Shown here piece after piece: positions 1 through 8,892 of a stretch of 64,000 nt of DNA (positions within the stretch are counted from its first letter, which is position 1; every line of letters starts with the position of its first letter). Made by a program: the position numbers and the translations under genes. Source of the stretch: Thermoplasmata archaeon. GTDB lineage: Archaea; Thermoplasmatota; Thermoplasmata; Methanomassiliicoccales; Methanomethylophilaceae. Below the pieces are notes generated by a model, which made no database searches, was not told where the DNA came from, and saw only the letters and a program-made list of their open reading frames with translations. Where the stretch lies: assembly GCA_015063225.1 (NCBI GenBank), contig SUSU01000001.1, positions 152,446 through 216,445 on the forward strand, written 5' to 3'.

Positions 1-681
1 CCGATGTACGGCGAGGACACCACCGTGGTCTTCGCCGAGACCCCCGAGGAGATCAGGGCCGCTGACGTCATAGTGCTCGCTGGTACGAAGAACTCCGTCA
101 AGGACCTCCAATGGCTGAAATCGAACGGCATGTTCGAGGCCATCCGCGAGATGAGGGGCAAGGTCCCCATAGTCGGCATATGCGGCGGATACCAGATGAT
201 GGGCAAGGTCCTCCACGACCCCAAGGGCATAGAGGGAGGGGTGCCTGGAGACCACGAGTGCCTCGGTTTCTTCGACAACGAGACCTCGTGGGAGGAATAC
301 GACAAGAGGGTCATCCGCGACCACGCCGTCATGATCGAGGGCGGGGGACAGGTGGAAGGATACGAGATTCACATGGGCATGAGCGACGTCCGCGAGAAGC
401 CCCTGTTCAGGATAGTCAACGTGGGGAGGGAGAAGGAGACCGAGGGTTCCGTCCGCGAGGATGAGATGCTCTTCGGCACATACCTCCACGGATGTTTCGA
501 CAAGCCCGCCTTCAGGCGCTACGTACTCTCCTTCGCGAAGTGCGGAGGAAAGGAGGTGGAGTTCAAACCCGTCGAGGACTACGACGAGATAGTCGACAGG
601 AACCTCGACATCCTCGCCGACGGGTTCCAGGAGAATCTGGACATGGATGCCTTCATGAGGATCATGGAGGGGAAGGAATGA
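1..681 (+). CDS. cobQ: cobyric acid synthase, C-terminal glutaminase part (5' end outside window)
   Basis: C-terminal class I glutaminase (GATase_3) domain of the CobQ/CbiP family, which supplies ammonia for side-chain amidation of the corrin ring in cobalamin synthesis. Visible marks are GTKNS followed by DLQWL, the nucleophile elbow GICGGYQMMG (Cys about residue 60 from the first Met) and the catalytic His in GTYLHGCFD. The reading frame is open to the left edge and the family is about 480 residues, so the N-terminal part is either cut off by the window or encoded elsewhere. It ends in an ATGA overlap with the next gene, which encodes a separate CobQ N-terminal domain, so the two are co-transcribed. 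Confidence 0.85.
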   Translation, partial: PMYGEDTTVVFAETPEEIRAADVIVLAGTKNSVKDLQWLKSNGMFEAIREMRGKVPIVGICGGYQMMGKVLHDPKGIEGGVPGDHECLGFFDNETSWEEYDKRVIRDHAVMIEGGGQVEGYEIHMGMSDVREKPLFRIVNVGREKETEGSVREDEMLFGTYLHGCFDKPAFRRYVLSFAKCGGKEVEFKPVEDYDEIVDRNLDILADGFQENLDMDAFMRIMEGKE

Positions 682-1514
682 GATCCATCCTCTTCCTCGG
701 GACCGCCTCCGGTGCCGGAAAGACCACCCTCGATGCGGTGTTCTGCCGCTACCTCGTCCGCAAGGGCATCAGAGCCGTTCCTTTCAAGGCCTCCAACCTC
801 TCGCTGAACTCCTTCGTCACAATCGACGGCAAGGAGATCGGCATGGGTCAGGCCCTCCAGTCGTGGGCCTGCGGCGTAGAACCGAGTGCCCACATGAACC
901 CCGTTCTGCTCAAGCCGGCCGACGGTCACCGCCTCCAGGTAATCCTCAGGGGGGAGCCCCTGCTGGATGTCGGACCCGACAGGGATTACGACAGGAAGAT
1001 GGTGATGGAGAGGGCCTGCGAGAGCTACGACATCCTCGCTGAGGAGAACGATTTCGTGGTCTGCGAGGGCTCCGGTTCCCCCGCGGAGCTCAACCTCCTC
1101 TCTACCGACATGGCGAACGTGGGGATGATGCGTGCCCGCAGGGTTCCGAGCGTGCTCGTCGCCGACATCGAGAGGGGAGGCGTGTTCGCCGCCATCTACG
1201 GGACGTGGAAGCTCATCCCCGACGATGTCCGTCCCCTACTGAAGGGTTTCCTCATCAACAGGTTCCGCGGGGATGCCTCGCTCCTCGATTCCGGCATCGA
1301 GAAGATTGAGGAGCTCACCGGGATGAAGTGCATCGGTGTCGTTCCCTACGAGAACCTCAGGTTGCCCGAGGAGGACTCCCTTTCCAGCAGCGGCGGGAAG
1401 ATCGGCAAGGGCGACATCCGCAGCGGGTTCATCGACAACCTCGACAGGATGCTCGAGGAGGCCGAGGCCGCCAGTGTTGATTTCTCGATGATCGAGGATA
1501 TGGCGGAACACTGA
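678..1514 (+). CDS. stand-alone CobQ/CbiP N-terminal (dethiobiotin synthetase-like) domain protein
   Basis: A 278-residue P-loop protein matching the N-terminal ATP-binding domain of cobyric acid synthase. It has the P-loop GTASGAGKTT (residues 7-16), the CobQ signature PFKASNLSLNSF, GQALQSWACG, MNPVLLKP, CEGSGSPAELNL and the ADIERGGVFAAIYG segment. After LPEEDS the usual linker and glutaminase domain are missing and a short acidic helix-rich tail follows. The glutaminase domain sits in the gene just upstream (4-base overlap), so the pair may act as a two-subunit amidase, or this may be a truncated paralogue. Start ATG 678 is fixed by the overlap. Confidence 0.8.
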   Translation: MRSILFLGTASGAGKTTLDAVFCRYLVRKGIRAVPFKASNLSLNSFVTIDGKEIGMGQALQSWACGVEPSAHMNPVLLKPADGHRLQVILRGEPLLDVGPDRDYDRKMVMERACESYDILAEENDFVVCEGSGSPAELNLLSTDMANVGMMRARRVPSVLVADIERGGVFAAIYGTWKLIPDDVRPLLKGFLINRFRGDASLLDSGIEKIEELTGMKCIGVVPYENLRLPEEDSLSSSGGKIGKGDIRSGFIDNLDRMLEEAEAASVDFSMIEDMAEH

Positions 1515-1709
1515 TCATCCGCCGGATGCTACCCTTATCGCCCTTATCGTGGCGTTGTCGGGGATGTCGCTGTCCATGGGGACGGGCGTGTTCCCGATGG
1601 CGAAAACATAAGCGGAAGGATTGAAACCGAGGTCGCGGACAGCATCCGAGATCGACATGCCTGGCTCAATCTCGAATTCCTGGTTCTGTATGGTGATCTT
1701 GGATGTCAT
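1515..1709 (-). CDS. ThiS/MoaD-like small ubiquitin-fold protein (SAMP-like)
   Basis: A 64-residue protein ending in the diagnostic C-terminal Gly-Gly (IRVASGG). The body fits the beta-grasp ThiS/MoaD fold: a short N-terminal strand (TSKITIQNQEFEI), a helix (SISDAVRDLG), and the P-x-D...I-x-D-N-A-T turn before the last strand. Family members carry sulfur as a C-terminal thiocarboxylate or are conjugated to proteins (archaeal SAMPs). I chose ATG 1709 because longer in-frame starts add residues unlike the family. No E1 enzyme is adjacent, so its pathway cannot be told from context. Confidence 0.7.
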   Translation of the reverse strand: MTSKITIQNQEFEIEPGMSISDAVRDLGFNPSAYVFAIGNTPVPMDSDIPDNATIRAIRVASGG

Positions 1710-1821
1710 GTTCCATTCTCCGCATCCTCCGAATCCCGCATTCCGAATAACTACCTTTGCCCGGTCGGCAGTGTTGCATAACATCCGATGTTTCATATCC
1801 TTGCGTGTATTCGCGGGGAAC

Positions 1822-2574
1822 ATGTCCGATTTCAAGACCGGTTTGGATCTGTATGTCAGTGCGAAACCTGACAGGATCCTCCTTCTCGATACCGAGACCA
1901 CCGGTCTGAAAGGAGGCCTTTTCGACAAGGACCCGGGCTTCCGTCCGGCGACCGATCCCGAGGAATCGTCCCGGCTGGATTCCCTTAACTGGAACAATTA
2001 CGGCGATCTCGTCCTGGATATCGGCATCTGCGAGCTCAGTCTTTCCGAGGGGACGGTGAAGGACGTCTACTCCTCCGTGGTCGGTTACGACACCTCGATC
2101 TGGAACGAAAGCATGTGTCATTCATGGATCTTCGAGAACAGCGACCTCCGTATCGAGGATGTGGCCCACGCACCGAGGCTCTCCAAGGTCCTCAAGGAGG
2201 TGACGGCGATCCTCGCGGGCAGGTGGGTGACATCCTATAACGTCCAGTACGACCTCGACAAGTTCCTCTACAGGTTCCCCTGGTGCCTGAAGAACAGGTT
2301 CAGCGAGGTCAGGGACCCGATGTTCTCCGCCCAGCAGATATGCAAGCTCAAGAGCCCGTACTACGGCGTGACCGAGTACCGCTACCCCAAGCTCGACTAC
2401 GCCTACGAGAAGATCCTCGAGGGGGAGGACCCCGCAGGCATTCACGGGGTGCAGGACCACCGTGCGCTCTCCGATGCGAGGATGGCATCGCACCTGCTGC
2501 TGAGGATGTACCGCGAAGGGACATACGACCCGCTGGATTTCAGCGGCCGTCACTCTTCCTTCTCTTCGCCGTGA
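1822..2574 (+). CDS. DEDDh 3'-5' exonuclease (DnaQ/RNase T-like)
   Basis: A 250-residue protein with the three exonuclease motifs of the DnaQ-like DEDDh superfamily: Exo I in LLDTETTG (Asp23, Glu25), Exo II in SYNVQYDLDKF (about residues 138-148) and Exo III in HRALSDARMASHL (His and Asp near residues 215-220). These acidic residues bind two metal ions and remove nucleotides from 3' ends of DNA or RNA. The start ATG 1822 puts Exo I at the usual distance from the N terminus; longer in-frame starts run antisense through the ThiS-like gene. It converges on the P-type ATPase gene and overlaps its 3' end by 25 bases. Confidence 0.8.
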   Translation: MSDFKTGLDLYVSAKPDRILLLDTETTGLKGGLFDKDPGFRPATDPEESSRLDSLNWNNYGDLVLDIGICELSLSEGTVKDVYSSVVGYDTSIWNESMCHSWIFENSDLRIEDVAHAPRLSKVLKEVTAILAGRWVTSYNVQYDLDKFLYRFPWCLKNRFSEVRDPMFSAQQICKLKSPYYGVTEYRYPKLDYAYEKILEGEDPAGIHGVQDHRALSDARMASHLLLRMYREGTYDPLDFSGRHSSFSSP

Positions 2575-5171
2575 CGCCTTCTGAAAATGGATCTGCGTTC
2601 CTTCAGGACGTTGGCGGCGACCTTCTCCGAGAACCTGTCGAGGTGGCCGATTATCCTGCTCTTGAGGACGGCGAGGGTGATCACGAACCATATCACGGAC
2701 ATCAGTATGATGAATATCCACACGTTGGTGTCGAAGCAGATCATCTTCAGGAACGTCGCCGCATATCCGGGGACGTAGAAGAAGATGGCTGCGACCGTGG
2801 CGGTCATGAGAAGCAGGATGCCGATGGGGAGGTACGCCCTGCGGAAGGGCACGTTGTCCCAGGCGAGCCTCTTGAACGGGGGGAAGAGGAGCATGAGCTG
2901 CAGTATCCCGGTGATGATCAGGAACAGTATCATGGCGTTCTTGCCGAAGGTGAGTTCGAGGGAATCGCTGCCGCAGATGTATGCGGTCATGTTGTCGGCG
3001 GTCCAGTGGTTCTCGGGGAACAGGTCCTTGTCGACGGAACCGGGACTGAGTCCGCCGCTGTTCGCTGCGGAGACCATGGAATCGATGATGCCGTCCATGT
3101 CGATGTCTCCCCCCACGCACAGGTAATAGACGATGAGGTACGTGGCGAGTCCGCCGATGACGGTCAGCACCGAGACGGGGCCGCCGTAACGGATGACCCT
3201 GGGGAGGATGAGCTCCCGGTTCTCGGATGGCTTCGCGGCGAACGTCAGGAAGAACGCCGCTACCGTGACCGTGAGGAACGCGTAGGCCATGTTCTGTATG
3301 GGCTCCATGGGTTTGGTCCCGAAGATCAGGAGCATGATGAGAACGAGGAAAGCCAGGGTGACGTTCCTGGTCAGGTAGAGGCGGAGGATGTCCCTCATCC
3401 CGGACACGGTCCTCTTCCCCTCCATGATGGCACGGGGCAGGGCTTTGAAATTATCGTTGATGAGAATCATGTCGGCTACGCCGCGGGCCGCGGAGGAACC
3501 CGTCTCCATCGCCACGCCAACGTCGGCCTTCTTGATGGAACGCACATCGTTCACGCCGTCGCCGACCATGGCGACATATCTCCCGTTCCTGCGGAGGGCG
3601 TCGATGACCTTCTCCTTCTGGTCGGGGCGCATGCGTCCGAAGATGTTGGTCTCCAAAGCGGTCTTGTCGAATTCCTCCGGGGACATAGAATCGAGGTCGT
3701 CGCCGGATACGCGTCTCCTCTCCCCGGGGATCTCAGCGAGGGAGAACAGGGCCTCCACGGTATCGGGGTCGTCGCCGGAGATGACCTTGATATCCATCCC
3801 GTTGCCGGTGAAGTTCTGGATGATCTCGCGGCAGTCCTCGCGGACCTCGTCCCTGATGGACACGACCGCGACGGGCTCGAGGGCGGGGATGGAGTCCTCC
3901 TCCCCCTCATGGACCTCCGCGCCGTGTCCGTCGCAGAACACGATCGCCCTGAGGCCTTTGGAGGCGAGGTCGGACACCACCCAATCGACCTCCGAGGAGC
4001 CCTCCGTGTAGGGTTTGAGGACGTTCCATGCCCCCATGAACACGGTGTCGATCTCCTCCCCCTTAACCCTAACCGCGGAATATTTGCGAGCAGAGGAGAA
4101 CTGTATCTCGTCGATGAGCTCGGTCTCGCGGGCACCGAACTTGTCCTTGACCGCCTGCATGGTGCGGTTCAGACTGCCGGTCGCCCCGCACATCTCGGAT
4201 ATGAGGCGCTCGGCGCGTTCTGGAGTGCCGATGAAGTAGACGTCCTCGAACACGAGCTTGTTTGTGGTAATGGTGCCGGTCTTGTCCATGCAGACGGTGT
4301 CCACATGGCTCATGCTCTCCACGGATGCGGAGTTCTGGAGGAGGACGCCGGAATCCGCCATGCGGACGGCCGTGATCATGTATGTGAGGGTGATGAGAAG
4401 GAAGAGCGCGATGGGGACGATATCAAGGATGAGCACGAACTCCCTGAGTGTGTCGTCGATGCTGAATATCCCGCGGACGATGTTGAGTATTACGGAGATC
4501 AGCAGGAAAGCGAAGGCGAGGATCATCAGGGCCTCGGTGGCCGCGGTGGTCTCTTTCTGGAGAGGGGTCTTCTTCTTCTCGAACTTGCGGGCGGCGGCGG
4601 TCATCTTGGCGGAGAAGGTGTCCTCGCCGATCTTGTCGACCCTGAAGTAGCAGTCCCCGGAGACGCACGACGAACCGGAGAACACGGTGTCGCCGGGCTG
4701 TTTCCTGACGGTGCGGGATTCCCCGGTGAGGAGGGACTCGTCCATCTCCGCCGCGCGGCTCTCCAGGACCTCCCCGTCCACCTGGGCCTGTTCCCCGGCG
4801 GAGAGGTGGATGATGTCGTCCATAACGATGGAAGTGCGGTCGATGGTCCTCTCCTCCCCGTCCCTGACGACGACGGCGGTGGGGCGCATGAGGACGGCAA
4901 TCTTGTCGAGCCTGCGTTTCGCTTTGCATTCCTGGATGGTGGAGATGAGGACGTTGAGGACGATGACGCCCGTAGCCGCTATGGCGTTGATGATGTCGTG
5001 GCATATCACGAGGGAAAGACCGAGGATGACCAGAATTACGTTGAAGGGGGTGATGGCGTTCTTGAGGAAGATGTCCAGGTAGGTCCTGCCGGTGCGACCT
5101 TCCTCGCCGTTCACCAGACCGGAGGAAACCCTCTCCTCCACCTCTGATGAGCTCAGCCCCTGAACAGACAT
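2550..5171 (-). CDS. P-type cation-transporting ATPase (HAD-IC family)
   Basis: An 873-residue membrane ATPase with all P-type landmarks in order: an N-terminal hydrophobic hairpin (about 45-75), the dephosphorylation loop TGES (149-152), the phosphorylation site DKTGT (296-300), SGDD (465-468) and the hinge GDGVND (537-542), then a C-terminal six-helix region. Helix M4 carries a single proline (VPIALF), not the CPx of heavy-metal pumps, and there is no N-terminal metal-binding domain. This suggests a P2/P3-like pump for an alkali or alkaline-earth cation; the ion cannot be assigned. Single gene, divergent from the region holding a small secreted protein. Confidence 0.88.
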   Translation of the reverse strand: MSVQGLSSSEVEERVSSGLVNGEEGRTGRTYLDIFLKNAITPFNVILVILGLSLVICHDIINAIAATGVIVLNVLISTIQECKAKRRLDKIAVLMRPTAVVVRDGEERTIDRTSIVMDDIIHLSAGEQAQVDGEVLESRAAEMDESLLTGESRTVRKQPGDTVFSGSSCVSGDCYFRVDKIGEDTFSAKMTAAARKFEKKKTPLQKETTAATEALMILAFAFLLISVILNIVRGIFSIDDTLREFVLILDIVPIALFLLITLTYMITAVRMADSGVLLQNSASVESMSHVDTVCMDKTGTITTNKLVFEDVYFIGTPERAERLISEMCGATGSLNRTMQAVKDKFGARETELIDEIQFSSARKYSAVRVKGEEIDTVFMGAWNVLKPYTEGSSEVDWVVSDLASKGLRAIVFCDGHGAEVHEGEEDSIPALEPVAVVSIRDEVREDCREIIQNFTGNGMDIKVISGDDPDTVEALFSLAEIPGERRRVSGDDLDSMSPEEFDKTALETNIFGRMRPDQKEKVIDALRRNGRYVAMVGDGVNDVRSIKKADVGVAMETGSSAARGVADMILINDNFKALPRAIMEGKRTVSGMRDILRLYLTRNVTLAFLVLIMLLIFGTKPMEPIQNMAYAFLTVTVAAFFLTFAAKPSENRELILPRVIRYGGPVSVLTVIGGLATYLIVYYLCVGGDIDMDGIIDSMVSAANSGGLSPGSVDKDLFPENHWTADNMTAYICGSDSLELTFGKNAMILFLIITGILQLMLLFPPFKRLAWDNVPFRRAYLPIGILLLMTATVAAIFFYVPGYAATFLKMICFDTNVWIFIILMSVIWFVITLAVLKSRIIGHLDRFSEKVAANVLKERRSIFRRRHGEEKEE

Positions 5172-5195
5172 GCCAGTCTGATGGTGACGGTGTTA

Positions 5196-5228
5196 TAAAA
5201 AAAGTAACGCGCGGGAACTCCCGCGCGT
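5196..5228 (-). terminator. GC hairpin plus T tract
   Basis: Perfect 9-bp stem ACGCGCGGG / CCCGCGCGT (5207-5215 and 5220-5228) with a four-base loop. On the minus strand it is followed by a run of seven T (5197-5203), just past the stop of the small membrane protein at 5243. Looks like its transcription terminator. Confidence 0.6.
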
Positions 5229-5242
5229 GTGTGGTTTAGAAA

Positions 5243-5485
5243 TCAGAAATCTCCATACAGCTTGACGTGGATAGCCAGGCCGACGCAGAAGCATGCAGCA
5301 ACGATGCAGATTACGCAGAGAATCAGGAAGAGGTCGGACATGTTGACCTGTCCCTCATGCTCTACGGGGTAGGTGTTGCCGTCATCGATCGAGGCCTCGG
5401 TATCATCGGCGGCGCCGAGGAGAGCGAAAGCTCCGCCGGCAACGACGAGGGCCAGAACGGCTGCGGTCATAAGTTTGGCGTTCAT
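5243..5485 (-). CDS. small membrane protein with signal-like N terminus, unknown function
   Basis: An 80-residue protein that I do not recognise. Residues 1-25 form a signal peptide or first membrane segment (LMTAAVLALVVAGGAFALLG). A polar acidic stretch of about 25 residues follows, then a second hydrophobic segment rich in Cys (LILCVICIVAACFCVGLAI) and a short tail. ATG 5485 was chosen over an upstream in-frame start because GGAG lies 8-9 bases before it. A hairpin terminator lies downstream. The protein is probably in the cell membrane with its middle loop outside. Confidence 0.6.
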   Translation of the reverse strand: MNAKLMTAAVLALVVAGGAFALLGAADDTEASIDDGNTYPVEHEGQVNMSDLFLILCVICIVAACFCVGLAIHVKLYGDF

Positions 5486-5594
5486 CACAAACACTCCGTA
5501 GGGAGATTGGACTCCCATCGGGACTGGATTGCGGGCGCTGTTAATAAAACTAGTGTGCGTTCCGCTTATATCGGTGTTGGGGGATTATCCCACG

Positions 5595-6086
5595 ATGAGG
5601 CCGCTAACCGTCGTGTTCTTCAGTCTAGGTATACTGATAGGCGTCGTGGTGTCGTCGAACATCCTCTTCGTACAGGGGACGATCGGGGAGATCGAGATGC
5701 TCCTGCTGTGCGTCGCGGCCATACTTTTGTTCACCGTCGTCATGGTCCTCACCCTCAACGCACGTGTGACCGTCGAGGGGGCCATCTTCGTCTCGTCATC
5801 CTTCACGCAGGTCTGCATCCCGTTCGATGCCGTGACGGATGTGGAGTTCAGGCAGACGTTCTCCCCCGGTCTCAAGATCGCGGGTTACGGTTCCCTGCAC
5901 AGGCATACCGGGGTGTACTCGAACAAGGAGTTCAAGAGGTACAGGATCGCCGTCGATACCCGGGTCGCCGGATTCGTCATCGTGAAGTACGGTCAGAACG
6001 ATGTCCTCGTGTTCAATTCGGTGGACGGGCAGACCACGTACTCGATGTTCGCGTCCATCCAGTCCGCACTGAAAGAAAGACAGTGA
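5595..6086 (+). CDS. two-helix membrane protein with PH-like domain
   Basis: A 163-residue protein. Two hydrophobic segments fill the N-terminal third (VVFFSLGILIGVVVSSNIL and LLLCVAAILLFTVVMVLTL). The rest looks like a beta-rich bacterial PH-type domain (VTVEGAIFVSSSF, IPFDAVTDVEF, RYRIAVDTRVAGFVIVKYG, LVFNSVDG). Such proteins are integral to the cell membrane with the PH fold in the cytoplasm; the function is unknown. ATG 5595 begins just before the first hydrophobic segment. The assignment to the PH fold is from pattern only. Confidence 0.55.
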   Translation: MRPLTVVFFSLGILIGVVVSSNILFVQGTIGEIEMLLLCVAAILLFTVVMVLTLNARVTVEGAIFVSSSFTQVCIPFDAVTDVEFRQTFSPGLKIAGYGSLHRHTGVYSNKEFKRYRIAVDTRVAGFVIVKYGQNDVLVFNSVDGQTTYSMFASIQSALKERQ

Positions 6087-6097
6087 CTGGCTCTTCA

Positions 6098-6838
6098 TCA
6101 TAGGTAGTGTATGCCGTGCCCGGGGATCCTTCCGAATTCCTCGGGGTCCTTGCCGAGGACCATCTCCTTGTATGCGTTCCCGTACTTGCTGAAGGATGAT
6201 TTGTACAGGTGGTTGCCCGACAGTAAAGTGGTAAGCCATTCGGGATAACCGTACATGGTCTTGATCTCCATCAGCGTGTATCCCTCGGGGAGCACGGCGT
6301 ATCCCGATGGTTCGGACGTGAGGTCCACATTATCGGTTCTGGAGAGGATGTTCGTATCGATGGTGATACGGAGGTCGCTCCCGTCCTTTGCACGATAGGC
6401 ATCGCGTTCGTAGGTGAGCATCATGGCGGGGCGGATACCGGGGTACCTCTCCCTCATGAAATCGATCTCCATCCCTATCTGGCTCTTCGGTCCGATGCCA
6501 TCGGGGGAGAACCATCTCACCGCTTGGTCGAGGGGCATGGACAGCCTGCGCTTGTAGACGATGCCGTCGAATTTCTTCTTGAGTTCCACGAAGATCTTGG
6601 AATCCCCTTCCGCAGGACCGTAGCTCCTGAAACGGAGTTTCTCCTTGTAGAGGGGTTTCTCGATGGACCTGCGGGCGAGGATGAAGTCGTCGGTGTCGAG
6701 GTAGATGTTCCTTATCGAACTGTGCCCGTAATCATCGGGGACCATGTTCTCTTTGAGGGCTCCCATGACTGCTTTCAACTGCGACGAATCCATCAGATAC
6801 TTCAGCTCGTATCTTTTGAATTCCATCTTGACCGTCAT
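6098..6838 (-). CDS. VTC-domain (polyphosphate polymerase-like) protein
   Basis: A 246-residue VTC domain. It has an N-terminal RYELKYLMD basic strand, NIYLDTDDF, a KEKLRFRSYG basic strand, FVELKKKFDGIVYKRR, an EIDFMRERYPGIRPAMMLTYERDAY segment and the late acidic MEIKTMYGYPEWL. This is the pattern of the tunnel-forming catalytic domain that makes polyphosphate from ATP. In bacteria such domains often sit next to a DUF4956 membrane protein and CotH; neither is present, so this is a lone copy. Function as a polyphosphate polymerase or triphosphate-binding enzyme is inferred from family. Confidence 0.75.
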   Translation of the reverse strand: MTVKMEFKRYELKYLMDSSQLKAVMGALKENMVPDDYGHSSIRNIYLDTDDFILARRSIEKPLYKEKLRFRSYGPAEGDSKIFVELKKKFDGIVYKRRLSMPLDQAVRWFSPDGIGPKSQIGMEIDFMRERYPGIRPAMMLTYERDAYRAKDGSDLRITIDTNILSRTDNVDLTSEPSGYAVLPEGYTLMEIKTMYGYPEWLTTLLSGNHLYKSSFSKYGNAYKEMVLGKDPEEFGRIPGHGIHYL

Positions 6839-6873
6839 GGACGAACACTCCGTGGATGAACCGCGATCGGATG

Positions 6874-6906
6874 ATAAAAGGTGGTGCCGGACCGACGGTC
6901 CGGCAC
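6874..6906 (-). terminator. terminator of sufBC
   Basis: A perfect 10-bp stem GTGCCGGACC / GGTCCGGCAC (6884-6893 and 6897-6906) with a three-base loop, 13 bases past the sufB stop. On the minus strand the hairpin is followed by a short T run (6876-6879). Confidence 0.6.
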
Positions 6907-6918
6907 AGTGTATGTGTT

Positions 6919-8136
6919 TCAGTCGCCTTCGTTAGCCTTCTCGATGGCCGAGTCGATCTCGGACTGGAGGTTGGCCGGAAGACCGCGGATGCCTCCGACG
7001 AGGAATCCGCGGACGATCATGGAGACGGCCTCGTCCTCGGACAGGCCGCGGGTCATGAGGTAGTCGATCTGGTCCTGGGCGATCTTCCCGACGGCGGCCT
7101 CATGGGTCATGTCGACGTCGCTGCAGGAAGCCTCGAGCTCGGGGATGGCGTGGGTTATGCCCCCGTCCTTGAGGATGATGGACTTGCATTCGAGGTGGGC
7201 CTTCGCGCCGGGCGCATTGCCGACGAGCTTACCCCTCGCGATCATCTTCCCGCCGTAGGAGATGTTCCTGCTGACGATCTCCGCACCGGTGTTGGGGCCG
7301 TTGAGGTAGGCGCATCCGCCGGTATCGATGTTGGAGTTCTCGTGGGCGATGCACATGGTGTTGAAGGTGCATCTAGAACCCTCGCCGTTGAGGTAGGCGT
7401 TGGGGAACGACTGGATGGTGCCGACGGGGTCGAGGACCACGTAGTTGTTCACGTAGTTGGAGTTCTTGCCCATGATGACGTTGGTCCTGGGCCTGACGGC
7501 GGTCTGCTCGGCCCAGCTGTGGATCATGGTGAAGGAGAGCGATGCGTTGTCGCCGATGTACATCTCGGAGACACCGACGTGGAGAGCGTCGTTGGCGTGG
7601 TGGACGGTGGTGCATCCGGTGACCATGTCGCAGGAGGCGTCGTCCCCGACGATGATGATGTTGTGCAGGTTCTGGATGGACTTGTTCTTGGCGAGCATCA
7701 TGCAGGTCTGCACGGGCATCTTGAGGTGGTACCCGGGTTTGACGTACACGAAGTAACCGTCGGAGTTCTCCTCGAAGGTCTTGGCGGTGTACTTGTCTTT
7801 GGTGGGGTCCATGGCGGACCAGCAGTAATCCCTCACCCAGGGGTAGGTCTCCATGGCTTTCTGGGTGCTCATGATGATGAGTCCCTCCTGCGCCTTGTTG
7901 GAGCAGTGGCTCATGGCGTTGTCGATGAACAGGATGGTGCCTTCCTTCTCGGAATCGTCGGTGTCCACGCCGACGTTGATCATCCTCTTCCTGAGTTCCT
8001 CGGGAGTCTCCCTGATGTCCTCGATCTGCTCGACATCGCGGTCCCCCTCGTCGTACCTCTCCAGGTCGATGTCGGAGCCGTATGCGGCCTTCTTGTCGAG
8101 GGCCTTCTTGACTTCGGATTCGTCGTACTTGGTCAT
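6919..8136 (-). CDS. sufB: SufB/SufD-family iron-sulfur cluster scaffold
   Basis: A 405-residue SufBD protein with the right-handed beta-helix core typical of the family (repeating strands such as VSEMYIGDNASLSFTMIHSW and IISRN-like turns) and a C-terminal helical pair (GLSEDEAVSMIVRGFL) that binds SufC. With SufC it forms the SUF scaffold that assembles Fe-S clusters in the cytosol; many archaea have only SufB and SufC, as here. Its ATG overlaps the sufC stop (ATGA), so the two are translated together. No sufS, sufU or regulator lies nearby. B versus D cannot be decided from sequence alone. Confidence 0.88.
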   Translation of the reverse strand: MTKYDESEVKKALDKKAAYGSDIDLERYDEGDRDVEQIEDIRETPEELRKRMINVGVDTDDSEKEGTILFIDNAMSHCSNKAQEGLIIMSTQKAMETYPWVRDYCWSAMDPTKDKYTAKTFEENSDGYFVYVKPGYHLKMPVQTCMMLAKNKSIQNLHNIIIVGDDASCDMVTGCTTVHHANDALHVGVSEMYIGDNASLSFTMIHSWAEQTAVRPRTNVIMGKNSNYVNNYVVLDPVGTIQSFPNAYLNGEGSRCTFNTMCIAHENSNIDTGGCAYLNGPNTGAEIVSRNISYGGKMIARGKLVGNAPGAKAHLECKSIILKDGGITHAIPELEASCSDVDMTHEAAVGKIAQDQIDYLMTRGLSEDEAVSMIVRGFLVGGIRGLPANLQSEIDSAIEKANEGD

Positions 8137-8861
8137 TCGTCATCAACTCCGTATCCGTTGTCCTTGATGTCCTGAAGGATGGCTTTCGCATCCCCTTCCC
8201 TGACGATCTTCCCGTGGATGAGCACGAACGCCTTGTCGGCGCCGATGTAGTCCATGATCTGCCCGGTGTGGGTGATGACGAACGCGGACACTTCCTTCGT
8301 CCTCTCGGTACCCTCCTCGGTGCCGTAGATGAGTTCGTGGACCTTCCTGCCGATGAGTCCGATGCTCTCGAGGTCGACCCCGGACTCGGGTTCGTCAAGC
8401 ATGACGAAGTCGGGAGCCTGTGCGGAGAGCTGCATGAGTTCGGACCTCTTGATCTCCCCTCCGGAGAATCCGACGTTGACGTCGCGGTTCATGAAGTCCT
8501 GCATCTTGAATTCCTTCTCCCTTCCGGCCTGTCCCTTGCCGTTCTTGGCGGTGGCGGCGACGAGGTTGCCGAGGGTCACGCCGATGACGTTCGGGGGCCT
8601 CTGCATCATCATGCCGATGCCGAGTTTGGAACGCTGGTCGACGGGGAGGTGGGTGATGTCCACTCCTTTGAAGATGATCTTTCCGGAGGTGATTTTGGTC
8701 ATCCCGTATCCCATGATGCTGGCAAGGAGCGTGGATTTACCCGAGCCGTTGGGGCCGAAAAGGACGCAGATCTCTCCCTCTTCGAGGTTCATCGTGACCC
8801 CCTTGAGGATTTCTCTGCCGCCTGCCTCTACGTGCAGGTCAATTATCTCGAGAAGTGACAT
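8133..8861 (-). CDS. sufC: SufC, ATPase of the SUF iron-sulfur assembly complex
   Basis: A 242-residue ABC ATPase with Walker A GPNGSGKST (36-44), the SufC-type signature FSGGEIKRSEL, Walker B FVMLDEPESGVD, and the SufC-specific HTGQIMDYIGADKAFVLIHG C-terminal region. It drives conformational change of SufB during cluster assembly. First gene of the sufCB operon; a TATA-like stretch (TTTATTTA on the minus strand, about 8884-8891) lies only about 25-30 bases before the ATG, so the mRNA is nearly leaderless. A perfect palindrome sits just upstream of that box. Confidence 0.92.
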   Translation of the reverse strand: MSLLEIIDLHVEAGGREILKGVTMNLEEGEICVLFGPNGSGKSTLLASIMGYGMTKITSGKIIFKGVDITHLPVDQRSKLGIGMMMQRPPNVIGVTLGNLVAATAKNGKGQAGREKEFKMQDFMNRDVNVGFSGGEIKRSELMQLSAQAPDFVMLDEPESGVDLESIGLIGRKVHELIYGTEEGTERTKEVSAFVITHTGQIMDYIGADKAFVLIHGKIVREGDAKAILQDIKDNGYGVDDE

Positions 8862-8892
8862 TGCGCCCGCAATTAGGAATTAGGTAAATAAA

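Noticed and set aside
2283-5147. A 954-codon open frame on the plus strand
   Set aside because: It lies opposite the P-type ATPase gene; the product is Gly/Glu/Asp/His-rich with no domain. Long antisense frames are expected in this GC-rich, TGA-ending coding DNA. Similar frames (for example 19333-20412, 9132-10622, 42524-43609) were dropped for the same reason.
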